Shown: in pieces, positions 1-7,479 of the stretch
How positions within the stretch are numbered: position 1 is the first letter of the stretch
How the letters are laid out: the number at the start of each line of letters is the position of its first letter
Source of the DNA: Candidatus Kapaibacterium sp.
GTDB lineage: Bacteria; Bacteroidota; Ignavibacteria; Palsa-1295
Direction: 5' to 3'
NCBI GenBank assembly: GCA_025450975.1
Contig: JANWLI010000030.1
Span: forward strand, 1-22,444
DNA: 22,444 bases
The notes under the pieces: model-generated
Databases searched by the model: none
What the model saw: the letters and a program-made list of their open reading frames with translations, nothing else
Told to the model about the DNA's origin: nothing
Made by a program: the position numbers and the translations under genes

Positions 1-419
1 GCAGTAAGTCGCCAGTTACGCACGGTAAGATATTCCGGTGTCGTACCTGTAATGCGGGTCGACCAGTTCATGTTGCCGGCAATGATCTGGACTTGCGTCG
101 ATGAGATCGGTGCAACTGCGCTTAAATACGACGAACGACGGATCGCCTTCGCATCGTTTTCGGTGAGTTTGTTCGATGAGCCTGCACCGAACGAGGCACC
201 GCCGGACTGTGCAGCACCGGGGTAGATCGTCAGGACGTTCGTCCCCATCGACGTGATCTGATCGCTGACGGCTTTTTTCGCGCCCTGGCCAATGGCCGTC
301 ATCGTAATGACAGCGCCTACGCCAATGATAATACCAAGCATCGTCAGCACGGCGCGTACCTTGTTGGCGACGAGCGACTCGATCGCCATCCTGAAGCTGG
401 TGCTGAAGATTTGCCACAT
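1..419 (-). CDS. MacB-type ABC transporter permease, N-terminal part (cut by window edge)
   Basis: Reading from the ATG at 419 on the minus strand gives MWQIFSTSFRMAIESLVANK, followed by a hydrophobic segment (VRAVLTMLGIIIGVGAVITM) and then a soluble periplasmic stretch that runs off the left edge. This is the characteristic N-terminus of MacB/LolC-type FtsX permeases: a short cytoplasmic amphipathic helix, TM1, then the large MacB periplasmic core domain. About 139 codons are visible; the other TM helices lie outside. Known MacB partners carry the ATPase either fused or as a separate gene; no ATPase is fused ahead of TM1 here, so a separate ATPase subunit is expected. The start lies one base after the stop of the MacA-like gene, so the two are co-transcribed. 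A longer open frame starting at a GTG at 417 is a shifted shadow with no membrane segment. Confidence 0.88.
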   Translation of the reverse strand, partial: MWQIFSTSFRMAIESLVANKVRAVLTMLGIIIGVGAVITMTAIGQGAKKAVSDQITSMGTNVLTIYPGAAQSGGASFGAGSSNKLTENDAKAIRRSSYLSAVAPISSTQVQIIAGNMNWSTRITGTTPEYLTVRNWRLT

Positions 420-420
420 A

Positions 421-1680
421 CTAGAATGCCCTCCGCATGCCGCGACTGCCGCTGGCGGGGCTCTGATTCCCTAGGGGATTCGACGACCGGTTCGTCGACG
501 TGCCACCTAAGGCAAAGGTGCCAATGGCAACGCTGTCACCTTCTTTGAGACTGCCCGTCTTGATTTCCGTGAACATGCCGTCGGAAAGTCCCGTCGTAAG
601 CTCCGTTGGCTCAAATGCCTTTTCCTGACTATTGGCTTTTAAGTAGACGACGTCGCCACCTTTAGAACGTCCGTCACCGCCTGCCTTATTCTCCGGCGCG
701 GCATTGGCGCCGCCAGAAGCAGGAGTAAACTTGAGTGCTGCTGTCGGGATGCGAAGCACGTCGCGGCGTTCGTCGCTTGTGATCGTTACGGTTGCAGTCA
801 TGCCGGGAAGCAGCATGCCCTCGCTGTTATCGGCGCCGATGACGACGGTGTAGGTCACAACATTCTGCGCAACGGTTGGGCTGATGCGCACCATCTTCAC
901 CGTACCCTTGAAACGCTTTTCGGCGAATGCATCGACGGTGAAGTCCACTTGCTGGTTATCGGATACCTGGCCAATATCTGCTTCATCGACATTCGCCTGT
1001 ACTTCCATGTTCGAAAGATCTTCTGCGATCACGAAGAGCGTCGGCGCATTCAGGCTTGCTGCGACGGTCTGGCCGACATCGACATTGCGCGAGATCACAG
1101 TTCCGGAGATCGGCGCATGGATGCGTGTATAGCCAAGGTTAACGCGAGCGCGGGCAAGGGCTGCAGCCGTCTGGCCTTGTGCAGCAGTAGTTGTGCGCAG
1201 CTTTGTTTGCGTGGCTTCGAATTCAGCTTTCGAGACGAGGTCGCGTTTGAATAGCTCTTCTGCACGAGCTACTTCGCGCTCGGCATTCTCGACTTCTGCC
1301 GATGCGCGGGCATTATTTGCCAAGGCTTCTTTTACACTTGCTTCGTAAAAGGTTGGATCGAGGACTGCGATGAGCTGACCTTTCGTAACGCGAGAATTAA
1401 AATCTGCATACAATTCTCTGATCGCGCCGGAAACCTGACTGCCAACCTGGACGGTCTTCGTAGCCTGTAACTGGCCGGTCGCCGTGATGGCCTTTACGAT
1501 ATCGCCTCGCTCGACAGCGGCGTAGCGAACGACGACTTTTGTATCGTCCTTAGGCTGTAAGATAAGAAACCACAACGCCACGGCAAATGCGACAAGGACC
1601 AGACCCATGATGGTCCACTTGCGGTTTTGGCGTTTGCGCTTCGTTTTTTTGAGCGAATCCGAGACGGATCGTTGTTCCAT
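421..1680 (-). CDS. MacA-like periplasmic adaptor (membrane fusion protein, HlyD/RND family)
   Basis: A 419-residue membrane fusion protein that should bridge an inner-membrane ABC permease (the MacB-type gene directly downstream) to an outer-membrane channel for export of drugs, peptides or lipids. Visible parts: a basic N-terminus, one TM helix at about 23–42, a first lipoyl half around 74–110 (QVGSQVSGAIREL), an Ala/Glu-rich coiled-coil hairpin about 112–182, the second lipoyl half (TRIHAPISGTVISRNVDVGQ, 185–204), then beta-barrel and membrane-proximal domains (LLPGMTATVTI). The C-terminus ends in a Gly/Ser-rich tail with GMRRAF. The frame is open for 22 more codons upstream to 1746, but the ATG at 1680 gives the compact basic-then-TM start usual for the family, so it is preferred. 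No TolC-like gene is seen within the window. Confidence 0.9.
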   Translation of the reverse strand: MEQRSVSDSLKKTKRKRQNRKWTIMGLVLVAFAVALWFLILQPKDDTKVVVRYAAVERGDIVKAITATGQLQATKTVQVGSQVSGAIRELYADFNSRVTKGQLIAVLDPTFYEASVKEALANNARASAEVENAEREVARAEELFKRDLVSKAEFEATQTKLRTTTAAQGQTAAALARARVNLGYTRIHAPISGTVISRNVDVGQTVAASLNAPTLFVIAEDLSNMEVQANVDEADIGQVSDNQQVDFTVDAFAEKRFKGTVKMVRISPTVAQNVVTYTVVIGADNSEGMLLPGMTATVTITSDERRDVLRIPTAALKFTPASGGANAAPENKAGGDGRSKGGDVVYLKANSQEKAFEPTELTTGLSDGMFTEIKTGSLKEGDSVAIGTFALGGTSTNRSSNPLGNQSPASGSRGMRRAF

Positions 1681-1802
1681 GGGTATATTAACGTATTGAA
1701 AATAAACAGAGTTTAGACCGAATTGGGCTATTATGCCCGCAAACAATAGATTCTACGCTGCTGTTAGTCAGAAGTAACTTTTCGTGAACATATTTTACTC
1801 GC
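1681..1802. promoter_or_regulatory. Divergent intergenic region between macA-like gene and NAD kinase
   Basis: This 122-bp AT-rich gap must hold promoters for both the minus-strand efflux module and the plus-strand NAD kinase. No perfect TAnnTTTG element was found on either strand. A small GGGC/GCCC dyad with a 6-base spacer sits near 1727–1740. The assignment rests on gene orientation only. Confidence 0.35.
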
Positions 1803-2765
1803 TTGAACGTCGGAATCATCGGTAATATCGCAAAACCCGAGGCCAAAGAGGCTGCCGAGCGGCTTTTGCACCTGTTAAGCACCTGGGAAGGCGTTTCCTG
1901 CGTGTTGCCGGAGAGTTACCGGATTTCCGATCCTAAGCTGCCCGTCACCTACGCCGACTCCGTTCTTAAAATTGCCGAAGCAAGCGACGTCGTCTTTTCG
2001 CTTGGTGGCGATGGGACGATGCTCTCAGCTGCCAGATGCATTATCAGTGCTAATCCCGGAGCCGAACTGATCGGCGTAAATCTTGGGCGCCTCGGCTTTC
2101 TCGCCGAGAATCCGCCCGAAGAACTTAGCAGCCTCATCGACGAGCTGCGCGAGTCGTCGCTTAATATCGAGGAGCGCAGTCTGCTTGGAGCGCATGTCCG
2201 GAGTGAATCGTCTCCGACGAATGGCTTGACGATCCGGCGCAACATCCTTGAACCGCGCAGAGAGAATGAGATCTGCGACGATATTAACCTCATCGCTCTC
2301 AACGAAGTCGTCGTCGATAACTTCGGATCGACACGTATGCTGACGTTGGAGATCACCGTCGACGGGTCGCTGCTCGGCACGATGCGCGCGGATGGCCTTA
2401 TCGTTGCCACGCCCACTGGTTCGACAGGCTATGCGGTGAGTGCCGGTGGTCCGATCATCGAGCCGACGAGTCCGGTGTTTGTCATTACGGCGATCGCACC
2501 GCATTCGCTGACTGCGCGGCCGATCATTGTGCCCGATACCTGCGAGATCATGGTGCGCATCACCAACGATGCGATGTCGCCGATCCTCGTCGTCGCCGAC
2601 GGCCAGGAAGAGATCATCGCCGAAGCCCCGGCGATCGTCACAATGTCATTACTCAATAAGAAGCTCCGCCTCCTGCGCCGCGCCTCGACAAGCTACTTCG
2701 ACCTGCTGCGCACAAAGCTTCTGTGGTCTGCAGATGCGAGGGAAAAGGGCAAGGGGCGGTGGTAG
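1803..2765 (+). CDS. nadK: NAD kinase
   Basis: Cytosolic enzyme that phosphorylates NAD to NADP using ATP or polyphosphate. The 320-residue product begins NVGIIGN, the usual NAD kinase first strand. It carries the GGDGT motif at residues 68–72, the LGFL turn at 97–100, the NE motif in ALNEVVVDN (167–168), and the long signature RADGLIVATPTGSTGYAVSA (195–214) followed by GGPII. The start is a TTG at 1803: an in-frame TGA lies at 1785–1787 and no ATG precedes the conserved strand. Between about 134 and 160 there is a charged stretch (RSESSPTNGLTIRR… PRRENEICDD) that seems longer than the usual link between ERSLL and ALNE, so it may be a lineage-specific insertion. Divergent from the efflux module and monocistronic or read through into the TPR regulator. 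Confidence 0.95.
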   Translation: MNVGIIGNIAKPEAKEAAERLLHLLSTWEGVSCVLPESYRISDPKLPVTYADSVLKIAEASDVVFSLGGDGTMLSAARCIISANPGAELIGVNLGRLGFLAENPPEELSSLIDELRESSLNIEERSLLGAHVRSESSPTNGLTIRRNILEPRRENEICDDINLIALNEVVVDNFGSTRMLTLEITVDGSLLGTMRADGLIVATPTGSTGYAVSAGGPIIEPTSPVFVITAIAPHSLTARPIIVPDTCEIMVRITNDAMSPILVVADGQEEIIAEAPAIVTMSLLNKKLRLLRRASTSYFDLLRTKLLWSADAREKGKGRW

Positions 2766-2780
2766 GGCTACCTTAGCTGT

Positions 2781-2803
2781 AACTATGACTCGAAAGTGTA
2801 GTT
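2781..2803 (+). other. Small hairpin between NAD kinase and TPR regulator
   Basis: AACTA (2781–2785) pairs with TAGTT (2799–2803), and an inner ACT/AGT pairs around a CGAA loop. It is followed by TTATGT and then an A-run, not by a U-tract, so it is not a convincing terminator for the NAD kinase transcript. It could be a 5'-leader structure of the next gene. Low weight because the stem is short. Confidence 0.25.
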
Positions 2804-2828
2804 TATGTAAAAAATCCTAAAAGCCCTT

Positions 2829-4493
2829 ATGCCAATTTCAGAGGCTAAACTTCTGACCAGACTGAACAAAACAGAGGATCCTCGGAAGCGTATTGCTATG
2901 CTTCTTGATCTGGCATCTGCAAATTATCGAACGGATGGTAAAAAAAGTCTTGCATTTGCTGAAGAAGCGTATCAACTAGCAGTGCATGTGTGTGATCTCT
3001 CATTACAGGTTAAGAGCTTGAACATTATTGCAGATTCGCAATTTTATATAGGGAATACGCAGACCTCCTTACAGACATACGAAACTGCTCTAGCGATGGC
3101 AGATCTATTGCCTGAAACGGAGAAAGTAGATATGCTAATCGGTATTGCTCATCCGCTTTCTGCACTTGGGGATATGGCTAGAGCCCTGGAATTCCTCAAA
3201 GTCGGACTCGAAATAGAAGAACGGCATGGATTTCGCACGGCTGGAGTCGTCATCTTCTTGCAACTTGGAAGGATTCATTTCCAACTTTCAAACTATACCG
3301 CAGCACTAGAATATTCAACACGCGCATTACTTCTGGCAAAAGAGCAGGGTGATCGTCAGAATGAATCTCGCGCTCTCAATCGTATCGGTTTAATTTACTC
3401 GGACACCGGAGAGCGCGAAAAGGCACTTGCTACTTTTTTCGAAGATTGCGAACTCAATAGGCAATTGAATGATCAATACGGTGTTGAAACCGCACTCGGG
3501 AATATAGGAATACTCTATTATGAAATAGGTGAGAATAAACTAAGCCTTAAATATTACAATGAGGCATTGCAAATACAACGAGCAAATGGTAATATCATAC
3601 ACCAGATTTATACGTACTGTAATATCGGAAACACATGTATAAATCTCAGAGATCTTACTCAAGCACATGAGAATGTAGAGACAGCACTGAATCTATTGAA
3701 TTCGATCGATTATCACGAGTATGCACAAATTACAACGTATGTCTATTATGCACGGGTATTAAACAAGTGCTGTCAGTATGACAAAGCATTGGAATACGCG
3801 TTGATGATACTTCCACTCATGAAAGATGGCAGGCGGCAGGAGATGTATACCATGGCCCTGGAAGAGATCATCGAGGCGTATGAGCAAAAAGGAGAGCTTG
3901 CTAGTGCGCTGCGATACCAAAAAGAACTACTCGCTCACAAAACGCGAGTCCTCAAACTACAATCCGAAGCAGATCTCAAAATGATGACTATGCGTCATGA
4001 GATTCAAAGGAAAGAGGAAGAAAAGGAAGCATATAGAAGTAAAGCGTTGGAACTCGAACAAGAGCTTAAGATCAATATACAGAGTGTCGCCAGACTTGGT
4101 CAGGAAGTAATTGATAAGAATGAATTTCTCACCTCGATCAAACAAAAGGTCCAGGCTTTGCTCCCTACCGCGAATGGGAGTGAGCGCGCACTTCGGTCCT
4201 TCGTGAAGGAAATTGAGGCCCAGATCGCTTCCGGAGATGCGCACCTACAATTTGATGCAGCACTCAAACAACTTCAAGGTGATTTCATCGTATCATTGGC
4301 ACAGAAATATCCTGACCTAACGTCTGCTGAGCGAAAGGTATGCTCACTAATCAAATTGGGCTTTAATTCTCATCAGATCGCCGAATTGCTCTTCACTTCC
4401 ATCCGCACTGCCGAGGGGCATCGCCTTAAAATTCGAAGAAAACTGATGATCTCAGGGCAGATAGACATCAAAATTTTTCTCGACCAGATATAA
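2829..4493 (+). CDS. TPR-repeat, coiled-coil, LuxR-type HTH transcriptional regulator
   Basis: A 554-residue protein with no signal peptide and no membrane segment. Residues 20–370 are helical TPR-like repeats (for example ALNRIGLIYSDTGEREKALA at 182–201 and TALGNIGILYYEIGENKLSL at 221–240). Residues 375–430 form a charged coiled coil (EIQRKEEEKEAYRSKALELE). Residues 495–540 are a LuxR/GerE-type helix-turn-helix (LTSAERKVCSLIKLGF, then HQIAELLFTSIRTAEGHR). This TPR–coil–LuxR layout is known in Bacteroidota regulators; usually the TPR part senses a protein or peptide partner. No receiver domain or kinase gene is adjacent. Codon use is visibly more AT-rich than in the flanking housekeeping genes. 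Its nearest downstream gene is the repeat-rich secreted protein at 4969, a plausible but unproven target. Confidence 0.85.
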   Translation: MPISEAKLLTRLNKTEDPRKRIAMLLDLASANYRTDGKKSLAFAEEAYQLAVHVCDLSLQVKSLNIIADSQFYIGNTQTSLQTYETALAMADLLPETEKVDMLIGIAHPLSALGDMARALEFLKVGLEIEERHGFRTAGVVIFLQLGRIHFQLSNYTAALEYSTRALLLAKEQGDRQNESRALNRIGLIYSDTGEREKALATFFEDCELNRQLNDQYGVETALGNIGILYYEIGENKLSLKYYNEALQIQRANGNIIHQIYTYCNIGNTCINLRDLTQAHENVETALNLLNSIDYHEYAQITTYVYYARVLNKCCQYDKALEYALMILPLMKDGRRQEMYTMALEEIIEAYEQKGELASALRYQKELLAHKTRVLKLQSEADLKMMTMRHEIQRKEEEKEAYRSKALELEQELKINIQSVARLGQEVIDKNEFLTSIKQKVQALLPTANGSERALRSFVKEIEAQIASGDAHLQFDAALKQLQGDFIVSLAQKYPDLTSAERKVCSLIKLGFNSHQIAELLFTSIRTAEGHRLKIRRKLMISGQIDIKIFLDQI

Positions 4494-4737
4494 AATTTTA
4501 CCTGATTAGGGACTCTTGCTTACGAAAGCGTTTCTACTTGCCTTCTCCCATCGCCAGCTCTAGCCTCAAAAAAAATAGTTAAATCTCCAAAAACACGTAG
4601 TATGCAAGTAGTGGGATTAGTGACCACTTCCTATATTTTTGCCCACGTAATAATAAGCAGGAATTTTTCTTTTTTAAAGTGTAGCAATTTACTAAAAAAA
4701 TATTACCCAGCCAGTAGTTACCTTGTCAATACATATA

Positions 4738-4753
4738 GTAGGAAATCCCCTAC
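4738..4753. promoter_or_regulatory. Short dyad, possible operator
   Basis: GTAGG (4738–4742), six bases, then CCTAC (4749–4753). A loosely similar arrangement, CTAGG–N–CACCT, recurs at 4859–4874. Two such AGG…CCT dyads about 120 bp apart, next to a LuxR-type regulator gene, could be operator half-site pairs, but five-base arms are short enough to arise by chance. Confidence 0.2.
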
Positions 4754-4825
4754 CCGTGGAAAGAAATGTCAATTAACGAAGAAAAGTTTTGAGGTCTAAT
4801 TTTAAAGAGATTTAACTTAAGATCC

Positions 4826-4853
4826 AATAAAAAGGGAAGATGTTTCTCTTCCC
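4826..4853 (-). terminator. Terminator-like hairpin, reads as terminator only on the minus strand
   Basis: GGGAAGA (4834–4840) pairs perfectly with TCTTCCC (4847–4853) around a six-base loop. Read on the minus strand, the stem is followed directly by TTTTTATTGG, a plausible U-tract. On the plus strand no U-tract follows. There is no annotated minus-strand gene to its right to be terminated, so it could stop antisense transcription arising within the repeat-protein gene, or simply be a leader hairpin of the plus-strand transcript. Confidence 0.4.
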
Positions 4854-4860
4854 CAATACT

Positions 4861-4926
4861 AGGTGGAAACACCTCCGATTTCCGGAGGTTGTATCCTGTC
4901 ATTTGACACGGTACAGTGATACAACC
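4861..4926 (+). promoter_or_regulatory. Chain of overlapping hairpins upstream of the repeat-protein gene (possible structured 5' leader)
   Basis: Three stems follow each other. H1: AGGTG (4861–4865) with CACCT (4870–4874), closing a GAAA tetraloop. H2: ACCTCCG (4871–4877) with CGGAGGT (4883–4889), five-base loop. H3: GGTTGTATCCTGT (4887–4899) with ACAGTGATACAACC (4913–4926), a 13-pair stem with one bulged T. H2 shares bases with both H1 and H3, so H2 is incompatible with the other two when fully formed. Alternative pairing like this is typical of attenuators and other RNA switches, but also compatible with a protein-binding operator. The right arm of H2 contains the Shine-Dalgarno-like GGAGG. 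The region ends 42 bases before the chosen start codon. Confidence 0.45.
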
Positions 4927-4968
4927 TTTGGATGTCAGTTCATTCACTCAAATAAACATACACCAGCT

Positions 4969-7245
4969 ATGAAAAGGACATCCATCATGCTGCGACACCG
5001 TTGCAGCATTCTACTTTTCCTGTTACTGACGTGCTTGAGCCTCCCGGGTTCGCTCGTCCATGCACAGGATCGGTTGATCTCCTACCAGGGATCGATCACT
5101 TCTTCTGTCGGCAAGCCGATCAGTGGTGAGCATATCTTAACGATCACCCTCTACAGCGATAGTCAGGGGGAGCACCCTGTCTGGAGCGGAAGCTATCAAC
5201 AGCTACTGACCAACGGTATCTTTAATGTCACCCTCGGCAGTGGTCGCTATCCCATCTCTGCAGCGCACGATCTGAGTAAGCCGCTATGGGTCGGCGTACG
5301 TCTGGATCAAGGAGAAGAACTCAAGCCCTATACCCAACTGACAGGGTCGCCTTATTCGCTTTCGATTCCGGATAAATCCGTAACGAAAGCAAAGATGGGC
5401 ACTGAGTATGTAGGGTCGATTTCGATCAACGGGCAAAAGGTCACTGAGAAAGGCTCGGATCTGAATATCGAGGTTGGCGGAGGCATCAATGCTCTGTTCA
5501 ATGAAGCGACGAACAGTCTGCTTCTGAGCGGATCGATCAAGGGACAAAAGGAGCAAGCGTTTGTATTTAATGGCTGCGGTGGTAATTTCGACGGTGCTCC
5601 CGGGGTCCTAACGAACTTCGTTGGTGGTGGGGCTGGTAACAACCCCAATGCTCCCGGAGTAGGGTGTGTAGGTGGCTTCGCCGCCATCGTCGGCGGTCAG
5701 GCCAATACGGCTAACGTTGGGTGGGCCGTTGTGGGCGGTGGTGTCAGTAATACCATAGCTGGAACCCATTCCACAATTGGCGGAGGCAATACGAATACCA
5801 TCCATCCATCGCATAGTTTCATTGGTGGCGGTTGGCAAAATATTATTATGGGGACAGAAGATCACCGGCTTGCAGTGATTGGGGGAGGAAGTGCCAATGT
5901 CACCGACGGTTTTGCAGCTGCTATAATCGGCGGTGGAAGTAATCACGCGTTTTCAGACTTTGCGACAATCGGAGGTGGGGACTTTAATCTTATTGAACCT
6001 CTAGCTACAATGTCATTTATCGGTGGCGGAAGATTAAATCGCATCGGTTATGAGGCAAATTTTGGTACCATTGCCGGTGGTGAAGAGAATATCATATTTC
6101 CAGGGAGCGTTGAAGATTTAGCACATCATAATACTATTGGCGGCGGAGGGGAAAACCATATCGATGTTGGTACACTTGCCGATGGATCACATTTCGGTGT
6201 CCATAATGCTACTATTAGCGGCGGAGACATCAACCGCATTTTTAATAATTTTTCGACAATTGCAGGAGGTAGTAACAACGAAATCCGGGGTGGCACTTCT
6301 GTCATTAGTGGCGGAGGTTTTAATTTTATCAGCGGACCTAGCACTGCAAATTTAAGTGCTCCTGTTTCTGATTTTTCTACGATCTCCGGAGGTGTCTTAA
6401 ATACAACTGAAGGATTCAATAATACAATTGTCGGAGGTGTAGAGAACATAGCAGTACTTGCTGAACAGACCATAGCTGGTTATATAAATTCTACAGCTCA
6501 TAACTATGGAGGATTCCCTTCGACTCTGTTACAAGCCGGGCTTGCTGCATTTCCCCCAACTGTAGCAAATGCTATCACCCCATCGGCGCTTTCATCGGCT
6601 TACGATGCACCTTTGTTAGCAATAGGTAACGGACAGGGCAGTTTCTTTAACCGCGTTGCTCCACACAATGCGTTTGAAGTATCTTTTAATGGACACTCAG
6701 TTGTGTATGACATCAACGGCACTGGTCAGAGAGATATGAACGCTTTGGCAACACAAGGTAGGCCTGCAATAGCAGGAGCTACTTACGAAGATAATATTGT
6801 CTATGCATGGGGTGATATTGAATGGGATGGTTCTATTATCTCAGACTTTGGTGTTTACCGAACGCAAGTTATTGCTTGCCAGTGTCCATGCCCAAATCAA
6901 TATTATTTAATTGTGTTGAACCAGGTACACCCGGATAATAAGAACCTTCAGCGAGTCTTCACTGATGGATCTGTCACAGCGACGCTCCGTGCACCTATCA
7001 TACAACCTTATAACGGTCAGTCTTTTGTAATGTGCGACCTGTCAATCTCCGCGTCACCCCTATTTGCTTTTACTGACCCGACAGATGGACAAATACATAC
7101 AGCGTTCGAAGTATTTATTAGTACACCTAATACGCCTAATCCCAACTGTGAGGCGACATGTGTAAGTGCGAGCAGCCCATTTATGTTTAAGGTGACCGGA
7201 AGAAGAAAAATTGCGGATCCCATTAACGAAGAGCAAGGCCTTTAA
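4969..7245 (+). CDS. Secreted surface protein with GGG-x-x-N tandem repeats (adhesin or stalk-like)
   Basis: A 758-residue secreted protein of unknown function. A signal peptide covers about 1–33 (hydrophobic core LLFLLLTCLSLPGS, cleavage near HAQ). Residues 36–140 match a domain common in secreted proteins of environmental bacteria (ISYQG…GEHILTITLYSD…NGIFNVTLG…PLWVGVRL…GSPYSLS). Residues 218–510 hold about 17 copies of a hydrophobic-GGG-x-x-N unit, spaced about 14–24 residues, resembling head repeats of trimeric autotransporters and phage fibres, which fold as beta-rolls. Residues 545–585 (LLAIGNGQGSF, NAFEVSFNG) resemble the segment that usually follows such repeats. The C-terminal 150 residues carry CQCPC and other cysteines, and no T9SS sorting domain or autotransporter anchor is visible. 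Start: the frame is open to an ATG at 4840, but only the ATG at 4969 places the signal peptide at the N-terminus. A strong terminator follows. Confidence 0.82.
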   Translation: MKRTSIMLRHRCSILLFLLLTCLSLPGSLVHAQDRLISYQGSITSSVGKPISGEHILTITLYSDSQGEHPVWSGSYQQLLTNGIFNVTLGSGRYPISAAHDLSKPLWVGVRLDQGEELKPYTQLTGSPYSLSIPDKSVTKAKMGTEYVGSISINGQKVTEKGSDLNIEVGGGINALFNEATNSLLLSGSIKGQKEQAFVFNGCGGNFDGAPGVLTNFVGGGAGNNPNAPGVGCVGGFAAIVGGQANTANVGWAVVGGGVSNTIAGTHSTIGGGNTNTIHPSHSFIGGGWQNIIMGTEDHRLAVIGGGSANVTDGFAAAIIGGGSNHAFSDFATIGGGDFNLIEPLATMSFIGGGRLNRIGYEANFGTIAGGEENIIFPGSVEDLAHHNTIGGGGENHIDVGTLADGSHFGVHNATISGGDINRIFNNFSTIAGGSNNEIRGGTSVISGGGFNFISGPSTANLSAPVSDFSTISGGVLNTTEGFNNTIVGGVENIAVLAEQTIAGYINSTAHNYGGFPSTLLQAGLAAFPPTVANAITPSALSSAYDAPLLAIGNGQGSFFNRVAPHNAFEVSFNGHSVVYDINGTGQRDMNALATQGRPAIAGATYEDNIVYAWGDIEWDGSIISDFGVYRTQVIACQCPCPNQYYLIVLNQVHPDNKNLQRVFTDGSVTATLRAPIIQPYNGQSFVMCDLSISASPLFAFTDPTDGQIHTAFEVFISTPNTPNPNCEATCVSASSPFMFKVTGRRKIADPINEEQGL
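5620..6498 (+). repeat. Coding tandem repeats: hydrophobic-GGG-x-x-N units
   Basis: About 17 units within the surface protein: VGGGAGN, VGGGVSNTI, IGGGNTNTI, IGGGWQNII, IGGGSANV, IGGGDFNLI, IGGGRLNRI, IAGGEENII, IGGGGENHI, ISGGDINRI, IAGGSNNEI, ISGGGFNFI and others. The protein motif is conserved while the DNA differs between copies (GGCGGAGGC, GGTGGCGGT, GGAGGTGGG), so the repeats are old or selected at protein level rather than recently amplified. Spacing between units is uneven. Confidence 0.85.
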
Positions 7246-7270
7246 CCCATACTTTTGACGAGAGAGAGTT

Positions 7271-7297
7271 AGACCGGCATTATGCCGGTCTTTTTTT
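7271..7297 (+). terminator. Rho-independent terminator of the repeat-protein gene
   Basis: A perfect nine-pair stem AGACCGGCA / TGCCGGTCT with a TTA loop, followed by a run of seven T from 7291. It begins 25 bases after the stop codon. Confidence 0.92.
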
Positions 7298-7433
7298 GAT
7301 TATGATGTCTCCCCTTGTTTGGAACAACACTGACTATGATGGGACAATCAATGGAGCACATCAACCAAGATGATGGATCTGTAGATGTCCATTTAACGCA
7401 GCTGCGTCTGTAGTTTTACAGAACTTCTTCAGT

Positions 7434-7460
7434 TAGCAAAAGGCGGCTATGACCGCCTTT
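7434..7460 (-). terminator. Terminator after cdsA
   Basis: AAAGGCGG (7439–7446) pairs with CCGCCTTT (7453–7460) around a six-base loop. On the minus strand the stem runs into TTTTGC, 20 bases beyond the cdsA stop. On the plus strand it is followed by ATTATTT, so it may work in both directions between the convergent genes. The stretch 7298–7433 holds no recognisable gene. Confidence 0.75.
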
Positions 7461-7479
7461 ATTATTTCCCTCTACACTT

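Larger units (their letters stand above)
4494..4968. other. 475-bp AT-rich non-coding region with several dyads
   Basis: No convincing gene is present. A 65-codon open frame at 4602–4799 has no ribosome binding site and an unbiased, AT-driven composition, and is not called. The first 300 bases are strongly AT-rich, with A- and T-runs. The last 140 bases hold a dense series of hairpins described in separate entries. No canonical terminator follows the regulator stop at 4493; only a weak GCTT/AAGC hairpin is seen around 4519–4533. Confidence 0.7.

Noticed and set aside
16..417. 133-residue minus-strand open frame at the left edge
   Set aside because: It is the shifted frame of the MacB-type permease: Arg/His/Asp-rich, no membrane segment, while the frame starting at 419 gives a perfect permease N-terminus.
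4602..4799. 65-codon plus-strand open frame in the AT-rich gap
   Set aside because: No ribosome binding site, no recognisable motif and composition as expected from random AT-rich sequence.
4840..4968. Longer start (ATG 4840) for the repeat protein
   Set aside because: It would put 43 residues ahead of a clear signal peptide and would make the strong hairpins coding; the ATG at 4969 is better.
5620..6498. Repeat block considered as a CRISPR-like or mobile repeat array
   Set aside because: The repeats are in frame, conserved at protein level and divergent in DNA; there are no identical DNA repeats with uniform spacers.
7337..7414. 25-codon open frame (MMGQSMEHINQ…) between two terminators
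   Set aside because: Too short, no ribosome site or promoter, and it sits between the terminators of two convergent genes.
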